Source of the DNA: Terfezia claveryi
Taxonomy: Eukaryota > Ascomycota > Pezizomycetes > Pezizales > Pezizaceae
DNA length: 64,000 nt
Direction of reading: 5' to 3'
NCBI GenBank assembly: GCA_015179025.1
Contig: WHUX01000031.1
Span: 362,165-426,164 of the forward strand
The translations under genes were made by a program, and so were the position numbers. The notes beneath the pieces are model-generated. The model was not told the origin of the DNA, searched no databases, and saw only the letters and a program-made list of their open reading frames with translations. Below are positions 10,930 through 22,058 of this stretch, piece by piece (positions within the stretch are counted from its first letter, which is position 1; each line of letters begins with the position of its first letter).

Positions 10930-12125
10930 ACGAATACGGTGAACTGAAGATTTATGGAAAGGGGTTTCGTATAGAAAAGAGGGAAGAAAGAGAAGGAACC
11001 TGCGTTATGAAGTTCATTACCTTGACATTGGTGCGCAGGCTCCCTAGAATGGGTCTAAGAGGAACTTCGCCATGTATTTAGTTATTTCGTTGAAGTTATA
11101 AAATAAACTTTTATCGAGTTGTACCAGATGTTCCGATAGTAGAGGTCTTGCCTTAAAACTGACGATGGCCGGACAATAATGGTACGGATCTGTGGTCCAA
11201 CGTTCCTCACCTGCCGAATATAACAAGTTGCTGCCATCATTGATATCTCCACAAGTCCGAGTGGGTTCTGCCAACTTCTCGTGTAGGTCCAGGCGAAGAC
11301 ATGTTTAAACTAGTCTTGATCAGACCCTCGTAGTTTAAACAAGCACGAAGCAGACTTTATTTATACATTCAGGTGCGCCCTGAACAGTGCGAGATAATCT
11401 GTGAACTGGGAAGGCGGTTAAGTCCTATTGCAACTGGCCTAAGGCACCTCGAGGCCACTAGTGTGATCCCCCTCCCCTCGTGCCCTAAACCCAACGACAG
11501 CCAAGCCCGCTGAGCCAAGCCCGCTCCCACACAGACTACCCAATTCTTGGCAGAGTCCCAAAAATCCTATAAAAACCCCGTTCCCCCCCCCCCATTCCTT
11601 CCTCTCTTCTTCTCTCCTCAGTCTCCAGCTACCTCGCATCCAACAGGTCTGCTAACGCCTCGAGCTCCGCGGTATTAAGTTACCGGCTGGCTACCGACTC
11701 AGTACCCGAAGAAGCCACCCCGCTTTCAATGGGTCTGCTAACAACTCGTGGTTGATGTTGAGTAGAGATGGGAAGTGGGGAATGGAACAGAAAGTTTATC
11801 CCATTGACTAGAAAAGTGGAACTCGAGTTAGACTGTCTTTCTTTTGTTATTAAAAAACCCAAACAGGTATGATATGTGGAAGCTTTGGTTTGCATAAGTA
11901 GAATCTTAATGGAAAGGGGAGTCGTATGGGAATGGAGGAAGAAAGAGAACGGAACCTGCGCTATGAAGTTCATCACCTTGACGTTGGTGTGCAGGCTCCC
12001 TATATCATATTTAATAGGGTCTAAGAAGAACTTCCTATGTACCTAGTCTATGTTTCTTGCGGAAGATATAACCAATATTATTTATTTATCTACGATTATG
12101 TAACAAGTAGACCGTGATATGCTCT
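10930..12125 (+). repeat. TRIM-like element, copy c, with terminal direct repeats
   Basis: A stretch containing AACCTGCGTTATGAAGTTCA, GCGCAGGCTCCCTA and GGGTCTAAGAGGAACTTC lies near both ends (10930-11120 and 11885-12125) as a degenerate direct repeat, about 0.96 kb apart. Between them lie a conserved 5' block, GCCAAGCCCGCT repeats, TATA-like CCTATAAAAACC (about 11569), a CT-rich leader and a GC-rich block. This is the architecture of a terminal-repeat retrotransposon in miniature. No gag or pol is encoded. The copy carries a 22-bp micro-insertion. Confidence 0.6.
11311..11332. mobile_element. Micro-insertion, 22 bp, in TRIM-like copy c; empty sites available
   Basis: The insert starts TAGTCTTGATC and ends CCCTCGTA. 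It is flanked by GTTTAAAC at 11303-11310 and 11333-11340. The orthologous positions in copies d (about 20719) and e (about 29384) read GGTTTAAACAAGCACG or GGGTTTAAACAAGCACG without the insert, so this is a true insertion with an 8-bp duplication (the ninth base differs). Confidence 0.85.
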
Positions 12126-12482
12126 GTCTGTCCTGAAGAGTTCTTTGCTCTTTCTCCACCAGGGCCCACCTAAAACCTCATCACTATATCTACCAATAAC
12201 TGACTAGGCCGTTGGATTTCTCATTAAGGCCGCTCCTGTAAACGAACAGCCACCGTTTCCAAGTCTAATGGGCCTCTTGTCGGGACATACACACATTGAA
12301 TTTCTTTGGGCAAAGCGATGTTGGGATCGAGAGGTTCAGGGGGTGCTTAGGACGCATTCGTCATCACAAAAGCTCTGAATAAAGTATGAGATTCTTTATT
12401 TTGTTCCAAAAAGAAATAAGGGAAGAAGTGTATTGTGTATTACAAAACATTGGAAAGGCGTAGATAGACTATAAGAAAACGC
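12126..12482. other. Spacer, nothing recognised
   Basis: AT-rich stretch between the TRIM-like copy and the T-run of the next LINE; no frame of interest. Confidence 0.4.
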
Positions 12483-13075
12483 TTTTTTTTAAAATTAAAT
12501 ACTCAGTACTCATATGCAGTCCCAGTAAGGGGAACATATGAGCCACCCAAAAACCCGAGTAGTGTTCAGGACAAAGCAAGTTAATCTGCCAGATCCGGCG
12601 CCTATATAGCGCAAAGCAAATAACAGACAACTCAAATGCCAACTGGCAAGGAGATGTAAGTAAGAGAAAGCAGATAAACCAAGCGAGGCGAAACAGTTGA
12701 CCCGCTTCTGCCAGATGACCCTGGGAGGCCTGACTGAAGCCGACCCCAAGCAAAATCCCGTGGCGATATATATTCATTTATAGGTAATAAAAAATAAAAC
12801 CCAAGTGAAGGAGCGGGACACCCATGCTGTCATGAACCGGCTCATGCCAGATGACCCCAAGGAGCCTGATAGGAGCCAACTCCAAACAGCTGATGAAGGG
12901 AATGACAGTAGAATGGTGGAACCTGCGTGTCATATCTATAGAAACAGGGCACCCTCTCCCAGTCAGCCGTCCCTACAAGAAACCGAAAAAGGCCTCTACT
13001 GAGTCCTACTTATCCCATCCTCCTCCTGAATCCATATGGGGCAGTCGAGGTCCTCCCAGTCCTTGATACTGCCTA
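12483..13075 (-). mobile_element. Tad1-type LINE 3' end, reverse orientation
   Basis: A T-run at 12483 is followed by the complement of the LINE tail (AAATACTCAGTACTC), the GTTAATCTGCCAGATCC core and the 3' UTR. The C-terminal coding segment KDWEDLDCPIWIQEEDG lies at about 13020-13070 on the minus strand. It is 5'-truncated immediately upstream of this. Confidence 0.7.
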
Positions 13076-13699
13076 AGGTGGCTCTTTGCTCCGGAAACTG
13101 TTAGTTAGTAATAGTATGGGAAGAAATACATGATATTCGATTACCTCCAGCTCTACCGACGAGGTGTCTGTAAAACATAAAAATAAAAGACGAAAAAAAC
13201 TTATCTGATCATTCTCCACTGCTCTGCCAACGAGGCGGCTGATAGGTCTCTCTAGATGTTTCCAATCCTTGTGGGACGACAGCGGGGTTCTTAGTGAATC
13301 AGATCCGTGACATGACAATTTGATGTTGTCACCACCCTCCATGGAGTCGTGGCAGTAGACGAATTTCTTAATGTAAAAAAGTCATCAGTTCTTGAAGCCA
13401 CAGTTTGTACGGAGCCAGGTGTAGGCCGAGCTGAATGCATGAGAAAGAAGCCTGTGAAGCTCATCATGGCACAAATACTGCACAAAGTAAGAAGACTGCA
13501 CAAGGGAATTCGCCTTCCCTCAACCTCATACAGGTTATTTTCCTTGTAGTAAGGTTGAGATGACAAGCCTATTTCGGGACTGCGTACACACGTGACTACG
13601 TCAAGAAGTGCTTCTTACCCGTATTCCAGTCTATGATGAGAGATCACATGTCTGGAGCGGAATATTCAACCACAGGACTCGTTGTGTAACCAATCAGCC
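13076..13699. other. Spacer, nothing recognised
   Basis: Several overlapping short frames on both strands, none favoured by composition or splice sites. Confidence 0.3.
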
Positions 13700-14110
13700 A
13701 CGGGACGATTAACAAAGTATATGGATATATACTTAATAAATAGCGCAGTAGGCTATACGGATCTGTGCGTAATATATAGAGCAGAGTTCACTCAATGGTA
13801 ACAGTGGATGATGTGGTTAGAGACTTGCTCGATTACAGCGAAAAATACACGAATATTTATTTTCACGGGTTTTAAGGGTAATCCCGGACAGGGATATGAA
13901 TAATCAGCCAATGAGAGCGCTAGAAATGAAATACGGGGATACAATAGTAGCGACAATAACATAAGCTGATGTTGGATAAGCTGATTTCAAGGAGCGATAG
14001 AACAAGATAAATAGGTAAGATAAGAAGTAGCTTGCGAGTTCAGGGTAAGCCGGGTAAGCCAGGTAAGCCAGGTATGTAAGTCAGGTGTTCTGGGTGTGTG
14101 CATTCCAACA
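13700..14110 (+). repeat. Possible solo LTR related to the copies at 27.2 and 41.7 kb
   Basis: Shares the CAGGGATATGAATAATCAGCC block with CAGGGATGTGTTATTC of the other copies and ends GGGTGTGTGCATTCCAACA. It contains a small tandem array of GGTAAGCCR near 14045-14076. The left boundary is uncertain. Confidence 0.4.
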
Positions 14111-14639
14111 GGCATAAACCGGCCCCGCGGTCGGAAAATCGACCGGGTGCTTGCCCCGGGCTATGTTAGAATAACTTAATTACGAGTAGAGTCATGATTT
14201 ATTATTCTAAAAAATAACCAACCCCTCTGGCACCCAGCATGGCATCGTATGAATATTTTTTTTGTTTGGTGAATCCCTACTCGTATTCATGCTATGTAGT
14301 ATATATTATTATTATATAACGAGAAAGAACATCTCCAGGCGTAAGCCCACCTGGATTATCCATCTAGCTCCTAAATTACATACATCCCACCACCTCCTCC
14401 CTTTTCTCCATTCCCTTTCTATACGCCTCTCTCCGCGGCTTTTAAGCACAAACATTTATCCAGTTCCCTACACCATTCAACTTCCGAGATTTTGTCCTGC
14501 TGTCTCTTCCAGTGGTCCTCGACCTCGTTGACTGTAATAGGTGCGCTGATCTCTGTGCTGTACCGCAGTTCCTCCTCCCATCCTCCACTTTCACTATTGT
14601 TCGCAGTTAGTATTTAAGCAACCCTTTGTCCATTATGAT
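14111..14639. other. Spacer, nothing recognised
   Basis: Contains a CCCCGCGG/CCCCGGG-rich stretch (14123-14160) and AT-rich sequence with poly-T runs. No supportable gene. Confidence 0.3.
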
Positions 14640-15545
14640 ATGTGTCAGACCCTTCACCGCCTCCCGATCCCATTGCGCCACTTTGTAGGACATATGAAAG
14701 AGAGAGACCCCCATGGTGCCCATCTTAGAGTCTTGTCTGATGGTGTCGCTACACTGGGTGTGCTCATCAGTCTATCTATTTTGACCCCCTTCTGGGTTTT
14801 GTATGTAATTCGCTTGTTTATTTCCTTGTACTCTGCTATTTCCCTTACCCCACATTAACTTCCTGGGATCGTTGCGCATCATTTCCGCTACCTTCCCCTC
14901 TATCCATGGCTTAGGTTATCGTATTAGGGGCTGATTGTTCGTGCAATGGTCCTCCCTGTCCCTCTTATACTATGGTTTCCCCTGTTTTCCATCTCAGAGC
15001 TTTCCTACTATGTCCGCATCCATCACTGTTGCATAACGACCTAGCCACGTGCTTCCCTCTCTAGATGCTTCTGCTACTGCCTCATCGATTCTGATCCCAT
15101 CAGTGTATTCTACATTCACTCTGTGTTAAGAGTCTCTCAATTCGGCCACACCAGTTTCAAACCCCCCTCACTTTATCCCCCGCAGCTCCGTATCCTCGTC
15201 AGCACCTCAAGGAGTATTTTTAAGCGGGTGGTTGTAGATTCGGCCATCAGAGGACCTTAGTCGTAGGATGTTGTCATCCAGTCTGGAAATTGTGGATAGG
15301 GTTCCAAGATCTCCGTCCTACTTTTTCTCCAAAGGCTATTGAGGCCACTATGGATGTCCCGGCCGTGTATCTTGCCTATTATCTTTGTCAGCCCGATATG
15401 TTACAATGCTTTCACTTTTGCCCGATCTGTACCCTGTTTTTGGGATCATAACCATTTCGAGTTGTCTCCATTTATCCGGTGGTAAGATTCCGGACCTGTA
15501 GACTATGTGACTGCCATATCCAGGCCCCGCTTCCCTAGTTCTATG
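14640..15545 (-). mobile_element. Second LINE family, RT-to-RNase H fragment, reverse orientation
   Basis: The minus strand reads PPDKWRQLEMVMIPKTG, corresponding to the reverse-transcriptase segment preceding the conserved SxRPI region of Tad1-type LINEs. It then reads YTDGIRIDEAVAEAS and LGRYATVMDADIVG, an RNase H first motif with the ATVMDAE-type stretch, and GVSLFHMSYKVAQW further on. Frameshifts and stops separate the pieces. This RNase H variant differs from the CYTDGxxRAG type of the other LINEs, so at least two LINE families are present. Confidence 0.6.
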
Positions 15546-15879
15546 TCGCTAACTATCTTCCGTCCACGGCGTGCTATCAGGCCCTGTAGTGCTGTTGTTC
15601 TTGCACCTGCTTACTGCATTTTTATGGCACCGATATTACCTGGCCATCTTCATCAATTCATTGATCCCAATGCTGGTGGGCTATACAGTATTGACCCCTT
15701 GAGGAAGGGAGAAGCCTCCTGTTGCGAGATTGCCTAGTTCTAGGTCATTAGTTCGTCAGTTTACACCAAAACTGAACCTTTTGAAAACGCCATGAAACAT
15801 CAATGGAAGCAAGTCCCTGAGATACAAAGTTGAAAGAAAAGGGATCCTCGGCGGCTAAACGAGGAAACACCTTGGACAG

Positions 15880-16370
15880 GGGATAGGAGTTGTGCTACAC
15901 AGACGGCACAGGTCGTGGTGGACAACAGCAGCATTTTACTCGGATGATCGCCGTGGCAACCCCTGAATCACCATGGGTCACTACCTTGGAAACCTCAGTA
16001 CTGTTGCTGACGAGGGAAGACAGGCGATCGCCTTGGCTCTACAGAGCACAACGTCGCGGAGATGAGTTACTATAATTAGCCTCCGATTCCTTGGCTGCCA
16101 TCCTGACAACGCTCAATATCGCCTCAGGTCATCCGCCTCGTCAAATAGAGACCGAATCGCCAGGTCAAGAGATGAAACTTCGGTCAACAAGATGCATCTT
16201 GAAATTGCAGACCAAAGGGCGGCTTTCGAATCAGGCTTGGGGCAGACCAAATACAGCCACAGGAGGCGGCATGCGGGAACACTCCAAAAGGAGCACGAGA
16301 AGCCCACGAGTAACGAACTTCGGTATACGAAGGGTTGAATGGAGAAGGCAATCGCATAGAAGCATCAGTC
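15880..16370 (+). mobile_element. LINE RNase H fragment
   Basis: Frames give LCYTDGTGRGGQQ (RNase H first motif), ASDSLAAILTTLNIASGHPPRQ (the SDS motif region) and FGIRRVEWRRQSHRS, matching in order the copies at 26.9-28.1 and 33.8-34.2 kb. Stops and frame changes show that it is decayed. Confidence 0.6.
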
Positions 16371-16709
16371 TCTCACCTGGTGCAACTTCCATTAAAGCCA
16401 TTATATTTATGAAATGGTCTATTCCCTGTTGTTCATGCGAGCCTTTCTCATCGTCTCCTGTACATAAGCTCTGGGCCGGCAGATTAACTCCCCAGTACCC
16501 GGAATTCGGGATGGCCCACCATGGTCTCTCAGAGGCATACATATCAGGAATGAATATCAAAGAGAAATCATGGAAGCAAGCAGGAAGATCTACATCTGGA
16601 ATTCCCCCAAGAATATCTATTCCACGATATCCTAAGAAATTTAACAGACCAAACCAGATTCGCATTGTACGGATAGTTAGGAATGTGGGTGAAGTGATAA
16701 TCATGTAGG
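16371..16709. other. Open frame on both strands, unassigned
   Basis: The minus strand is open from 16716 to 16231 and the plus strand from 16091 to 16708. A short segment (KAIIFMKWSIPCCSCEPF on the plus strand) resembles a segment at about 31380-31440 (KAIIYVERIKCKCCHEPF), so it may be another dispersed repeat. I cannot choose a strand or function. Confidence 0.25.
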
Positions 16710-16902
16710 TTCTCATTCAAGTCATATGGCAATGGTACGATCAGTCATCTCCCACCATACCAAAAAACCCATCGCAAGCGTTTTAAACACAGCTACCCAT
16801 ACCACGGACCTTATCTTCCGACACCTCGGCAGTTCCATCAAAACCCCACCAGCAGTCCCACCGTGTGACCTCTTCAAGACCCAGCAGACCCGGATTGGTG
16901 TA

Positions 16903-16946
16903 CTGTATACGACGGGGAAGTAGATCACGATAGGGAAGTGGATCAC
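16903..16946 (+). repeat. Left terminal inverted repeat of the pogo element
   Basis: CTGTATACGACGGGGAAG at the outer end, followed by two near-identical 18-mers ending GGATCAC. Matches 19080-19123 in reverse complement with a few substitutions. Confidence 0.9.
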
Positions 16947-16987
16947 TTTCGGCTAAATACATGGAAGTAGAAAAACAATAAAAAAAT

Positions 16988-18974
16988 TCACTTCCGCCGT
17001 GGCCTCAATACTCGTAGCTTCTGAGTGGGCTTTGGTGATATCTCAGGGAGTCTAGGAGCAGGTGTAGGGGTGAGGGGCAGAGTGCTAGGGGTGCTTTGGC
17101 CATGAATAGTCCCTGGGGTCCGCACATAAATGGTGCTGCCTTCAGAGCCACTATGGACGCTCTCAAATTCGCTGTCGCTATCCCGAAAACTTGGACCTGA
17201 TTCAGATGCTGAGGAAGATGAGCTGACCGATATGTGGGTAGCTGTAGAAGAACGCTGGGACCTGGCTAGGCGAGTGAATGAGACATGTTTCACATAGCGT
17301 TTTCTTGGCGTCTTCGGTGTTGCTTGCTGTGCCTGCTGCGCCAAATGTAGCTGCAATAACTCCGCACCGGTGATGGCTTTTGAGGTGGTAAGCCTTGTTC
17401 GCTTCCTTGCCTGCTTTGCTTCCTCTGCTTTGGTGGCTAACACTGCTTCAAGCTGTTTTGCTCGATCCTCTCCTAGAAATGCTTTTGTTAAACCACCTAT
17501 AGCTGCATTTGCCATTTTATCGACCAAAGCTTGCAGAATAGGGTCGTCCACATTTTTGAGGTGCTCTTGTACTTGCTGGTGAAGATGGCGAACTGCTCGA
17601 GTATTGGCTGGAGTGGTTGGAATGGTGGAATTACTGGTAGAATTAATTGATCACTTAGGATCAGCTGCTGCAGTACCAGTATATTGACCTAGAATCCTCC
17701 GTGGATTGAATGGATGAATGCCAGTGGTCTCAAATGCAGATTTAATATTTTTGGATGTATATGCAGCCTTACGAGCTTCTCGGAAGTGTCTAATAGATTT
17801 TAATGAATTGCCAAATAGGGAAGAAAAAGATAACTTACGGAAGAAAATTTCTCTTAGTAATTGCTTCCCCACTTAGACGTAGATGATCCTCCACTCGACG
17901 CCCATAATACTTCTGTAATGGTCCAAATAATCCAACATCTAGTGGTTGCAGAATATGTGTTGTATGTGGAGGCAGACAAAATAGCTCAATACGATTCTGA
18001 CTACAAAATCGTAGAAAATCCATACTAAAATGTGAGTTATGACCATCCACAACTAATAATCGGTTCTCCCTAGAATCCTTCATTCTTATAGATTATTAGT
18101 ATCTGCTCTTATTTTCAATTATATATAGATCATACCGCTTGCGTGTAAGAGGCTCAAATAGTAGTCGTAAATATTCTAGTCCCAGAACTTGATTGGTCCA
18201 TCCTTTAGGTGAAACGGAGAAGACAGTATCTTTATCTTCCTCACTGAGGTAGTTATGCCATTGAGCTAACTGTGCTTTCCCTTTATATATAATCATTGGC
18301 GGTAGAAACGTTCCATCAGCTGCAATTGTCTCAATTGCGGTAATTAATTCCCGGTTACCATCTTTCATCAAAGGTGGACTCTTTCTGCCTCGTACACATA
18401 TAACCTTCACTCGAGCTGACTTCCCCATTTGCAACCCCTTTTCATCCATATTGTATAGGTTGTATGGCTGGATCTTATTCTGCTTAATCATTGGCCCCAA
18501 AACATCGAAGGACTGCTTGAGTATTTTTGGATCAGAGGAGACAATTCGTTGCTTGTGAACTTGAGTACTGAATTTAGATGCAAGATGTGGGTAGCGATTA
18601 AGAAACCGGCTTATCCAATGCTCTCCTAACTTTACTGTTCTATTTTCTGGCCCCTCTCGCTCCCATAAAATCCTCAAAGCAGTCTCCCGCACACTATCTA
18701 CTCTCATCGGAAAACCACGACGATCCATATCTTCAATTTCCTTAACCACAGAGCGCTCTTCTGCCTCTCCCAATGTTTGTTCCAGCTCATGGGCCTTTCG
18801 TCTTGCCTTACGGCCTTTTAACCGGCCTTGCAATGTGGTATAGGGTAATCCTTGGCTCTCTGCAGCTTGGCGGATGCTGGGATACTTTCCTGTATTGTAT
18901 CCCTGAATTGCCTTAGCAATGGACCCTTCCTTCTCTGATTCTTTAACTTGACGTGGTTTAACTCGCCCCATCAT
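16988..18974 (-). pseudogene. pogo-type transposase (DD35D), three exons, one premature TGA
   Basis: The first ATG of the domain is at 18974 (MMGRVKPRQVKESEKEGS). Exon 1 (18974-18136) carries a Psq-like helix-turn-helix (IRQAAESQGLPYTTLQGRL), a CENP-B/Tc5-type DNA-binding region (LGEHWISRFLNRYPHL) and the first catalytic Asp (YNMDEKG). Intron 1 (18135-18085) is 51 nt with a GTATGA donor, TACTAAT and an AAG acceptor. Exon 2 (18084-17839) has the second Asp (VVDGHNSH) and, 35 residues on, the third (LQPLDVGLFGPL). Intron 2 (17838-17790) is 49 nt with GTAAGT and TTAG. Exon 3 continues FREARKAAYTSKNIKSAF. An in-frame TGA at 17653-17651 ends the 407-codon reading. The frame then stays open to 16988 for about 220 more codons, with a Ser-rich, basic C-terminus. 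A TGA of this kind could derive from CGA by C-to-T mutation. Normally such a protein cuts and pastes its element at TA sites. Confidence 0.88.
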
Positions 18975-19079
18975 AGCTATTGTTGTCCTTGTAGTTGATC
19001 GCAAGTTGATTGCCGGGTTGCTCGTTGCGCAGTGGGGCTACAAATGCGGGGCAACACCGAAAAAGCAATGTGAAACATA

Positions 19080-19123
19080 GTGATCCGGATCCCTGTCGTG
19101 ATCCACTTCCCTGTCGTGTACAG
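19080..19123 (-). repeat. Right terminal inverted repeat of the pogo element
   Basis: Reverse complement starts CTGTACACGACAGGGAAG and contains the same duplicated 18-mer, the inner copy altered to GACAGGGATCCGGATCAC. Confidence 0.9.
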
Positions 19124-20529
19124 TAACAAAGGTAGGTGGACAGCAAAGATAGGAGGTATACTGGAGGAAGGATGGCGAATCTGTTCCATGGACGGCTCCG
19201 GAAGAGCAGGCCACTGTGCTTCTGCTTTCTATGTAGAACAGAGACCAGGAAATTCCCCGGCCAGTAACCACTCATATCTGGGAGAAGAATCTACGATTAT
19301 AGATGCTGAACTCCATGCCATAGTACTCGCTTTAGAAGCACATAAGGACTCAGGGATGCTAATCTGATTCGTCAGCGGCCATCTCCTCAACCATCAACAT
19401 CTCTAAGGGCCCCTACCCGCAATAAGCGGCATGGAGACACAGCTCGCGGTCCTACTATGCGAACGAGATAGCAACATGCACGACACCTCCATCCCGTGGG
19501 TACGGTCCCACATCGGTATCAAGGGCAAAGATAAGGGCGACCAACTAGCATCTTTGCTTCGGCTCTGAGACAGGTCGGCCACGGAAGAAGGGATCTGGCA
19601 GTCTTCGAAACAGCGTATGAGCGAAGCACGAACATCCCCAGGTTTGAACGTCTTGAGAACGGAATGGAACCGTCACGCTCTCCTCGGCATACACCTGGCT
19701 CTGCACAAACACGGAGCCCTCAGAAATATTAGCTCCACCACATCAACAAATGGGACAGCAGCGCTTGTCCGTGCGGTCACTACACCCAGGACGGTCGTCA
19801 CATCACCATTGACTGGCCAGACTTCAATGAATATAGGGCAGCGTTAGGCCGTATGAGGGTTGGCAAGACCTCGATAGCCATATTTATATCTAGGGAGAAG
19901 AGGGGGAAAGGTGGGACACTGTGGAGGCCATCTTTCTGGTGGTTTACCGATTTCCCACCGGGAGAGGAAGCTAAACCATTACGGTTCCCCCGAGTATTAT
20001 CGCCCTTTTTCTTTACTTGCTTTTGCCATTTAGCACTTGGGTTTGCGAATCCTTTTTTCTCTGTTTTCGGATTGGGCTTCAGTCATCCCCATTAGGGGTC
20101 ATCTGGCAAGCGCCGGTTAATGACAGTACAGATGTTCCAATCACTTTGAGCTCTGCGCGGTTCGGTTTCCGGTTCACATCTCTGTATGTCAAATGGGATC
20201 GAATTTACTGTCCTGTCATATTTGCTTTTGCCAGTTGGCACCTGGGTTTTGTTCACGTTATGTCGTTCGGGTATTATTGTTGGTACTTGTGTTTGCTATT
20301 ATTAGCGCATAGTACTTGAGTTTGTGTAAGATCCTTTCGCTTTCCCCTTTATGTTCTTGTTTTTGCCAATCATCACTTGAGACTGTCGCCGGAACTAGCA
20401 GATTAGCATTTCTGGCTCTAAATCCACCCGATTTCTGGAGTTGCTGATAATCTCCCCCGGGCTGGGATCGCATACAAATGAGGAATGAGAATCTTAAAAA
20501 ATGCAAAAAGAAACTCTGGAAGCATTAAA

Positions 20530-21560
20530 CAATGGAGGGCGTTGGCGAGTTTGTACCAGATGTTCCACAAGTATGGTTTTTTTTGCTGTAAAAGTATTGA
20601 CAGCGGAACGATAATGGCACGGACCTATGCTCGAATGTTACTCATCTGCCGAATATAACATGTTGGCATCATCCACAAGTCCGAGCGGGTTCCGCGTGTA
20701 GGCCCAGGCGACGTCGGGTTTAAACAAGCACGAAACAGACTTTGTTTATACGTTCAGGCGCGCCCTGAGCTGTGCGAGGTAGTCTGTGGGGGAACTGGGC
20801 AGGGGGTTAAGGCCCATTACACTGGCCTAAGGCACACTTGTGTGATCCGCCACCCCCTCGTGCCCTAAACCCAACGACAGCCAAGCCCACTGAGCCAAGC
20901 CCGCTGAGCAAGCCCCCTGAGCCAAGCCCCCTGAGCCAAGCCCGCTGAGCCAAGCCCGCTCCCCCACACACTACGCAAATCTTGGCAGAGCCCCAAAAAT
21001 CCTATAAGTACCCCTCTTTCCCCCCATTCCTTCCTCTCTTTTTCTTCTCTCCCCAGTCCCCAGCTACCTCGCACCCAACAGGTCTGCGAACGCCTCGAGC
21101 TCCGCGGTATTAAGTTACCGGCTGGCTACCGACTCAGTACCCGAAGAAGCCACCCCGCTTTCAATGGGTCTGCTAACAACTCGTGATTGGAATTGAGCAA
21201 GGATGGGAAGTGGGGGATAGAACAGAAAAGTTTGTCTGATTGACCCAAAAAGTGGAACTCAGTGTAAAATGTCTTTCTTTTGTTATCAAAAGACCTAAAC
21301 AGGTATGGGATGTGGAAGCTCAGGTTTGTATCAGTAGAATCTTAATGGAAAGGGGAGTCGTATGGGAATGGAGGAAGAAAGAGAACGGAACCTGCGCTAT
21401 AAAGTTCATCACCTTGACGTTGGTGCGCAGGCTCCCTATATCAAATAGGGTCTAAGAAGAACTTCATCCTGTACTTAGTCACTTGCGTTTTCCGGAAGAT
21501 AAAATCAAAGGATATTATCTATCAATGATTATGTATCAACCAGACCGTGATAATATATAT
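20530..21560 (+). repeat. TRIM/LTR-like repeat family, copy d
   Basis: Starts with the GAGTTTGTACCAGATGTTCC block shared with copies c and e. It has about six GAGCCAAGCCCGCT-type units (20885-20970), TATA-like CCTATAAGTACC (21001), the CT-rich block, and ends near TATGTATCAACCAGACCGTG. The upstream terminal repeat is absent. An uninterrupted GGGTTTAAACAAGCACG here is the empty site for the micro-insertion in copy c. Confidence 0.7.
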
Positions 21561-22045
21561 ATGCTCCATTGCAGTGTTTACTTACCACTGCCTATGGAAA
21601 ACCTGATGACAATAGTTACCATATTTTTTTTTAAAAGCATCTATATGTCTATGGAGCCTTAGGCTATGAGATGGCCTGTTCCCTTATCTTAGAATACTCG
21701 GTACCCTATGGAACAACGGGCTAATTATCAACTGACGCAAATAATTCAAACTGTAAACGAACCACTGTAGTGACCTGTATAATTTGTATGGGGGTACGAA
21801 ATGACAAACAAGGTAAAAGAATATGATAAGCCATTACTACAAAATCCATTACCAGTCGCTCACCCTCTGCTTTCCCTTATTGAAATTATAATCCTCAAGT
21901 GGGAGCTAGCGTCCTTTATTTTTAGGTGACTTCCAACACTTAACTTCCTGTCAAAAAAAACAGCAATGAGCTGGTGGCTTTATCCAATCTCAAGAGTCAA
22001 CGTGTCCCCATAATCCCCCTCCCCCCCATATCCTGTATGATATCT
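21561..22045. other. Spacer, then the 3' remnant of an interrupted gene
   Basis: 21561-21970 is AT-rich without a convincing frame. 21970-22045, on the minus strand, reads RPMVDIIQDMGGRGIMGTR and continues the gene interrupted by the ORF1-only unit (see 23763-24835). Confidence 0.35.
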
Positions 22046-22058
22046 ACCATGGGTCTCT

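Larger units (their letters stand above)
16901..19125 (-). mobile_element. pogo/Fot1-type DNA transposon, nearly complete
   Basis: The element is flanked by TA (16901-16902 and 19124-19125). Terminal inverted repeats of about 44 bp start CTGTAYACGACRGGGAAG. Within each TIR, an 18-mer of the form GAYAGGGAAGTGGATCAC is repeated in tandem, a likely pair of transposase-binding sites. A single three-exon transposase gene plus a C-terminal extension fills the interior on the minus strand. The insertion interrupts a LINE copy. Confidence 0.92.
16710..20330 (+). mobile_element. Tad1-type LINE copy, split by a pogo transposon
   Basis: Left part 16710-16900: protein frame ending TQQTRIGVLY. Right part from 19126: RWTAKIGGILEEGWR, then SMDGSGRAGHCASAF (RNase H), YLGEESTIIDAELHAIVLAL, WVRSHIGIKGKDKGDQL, an ExWNRHAL segment, a decayed zinc knuckle and a long 3' UTR. 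The two parts become contiguous when the TA-flanked pogo element (16901-19125) is removed. Several stops mark the LINE as dead. Confidence 0.75.
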
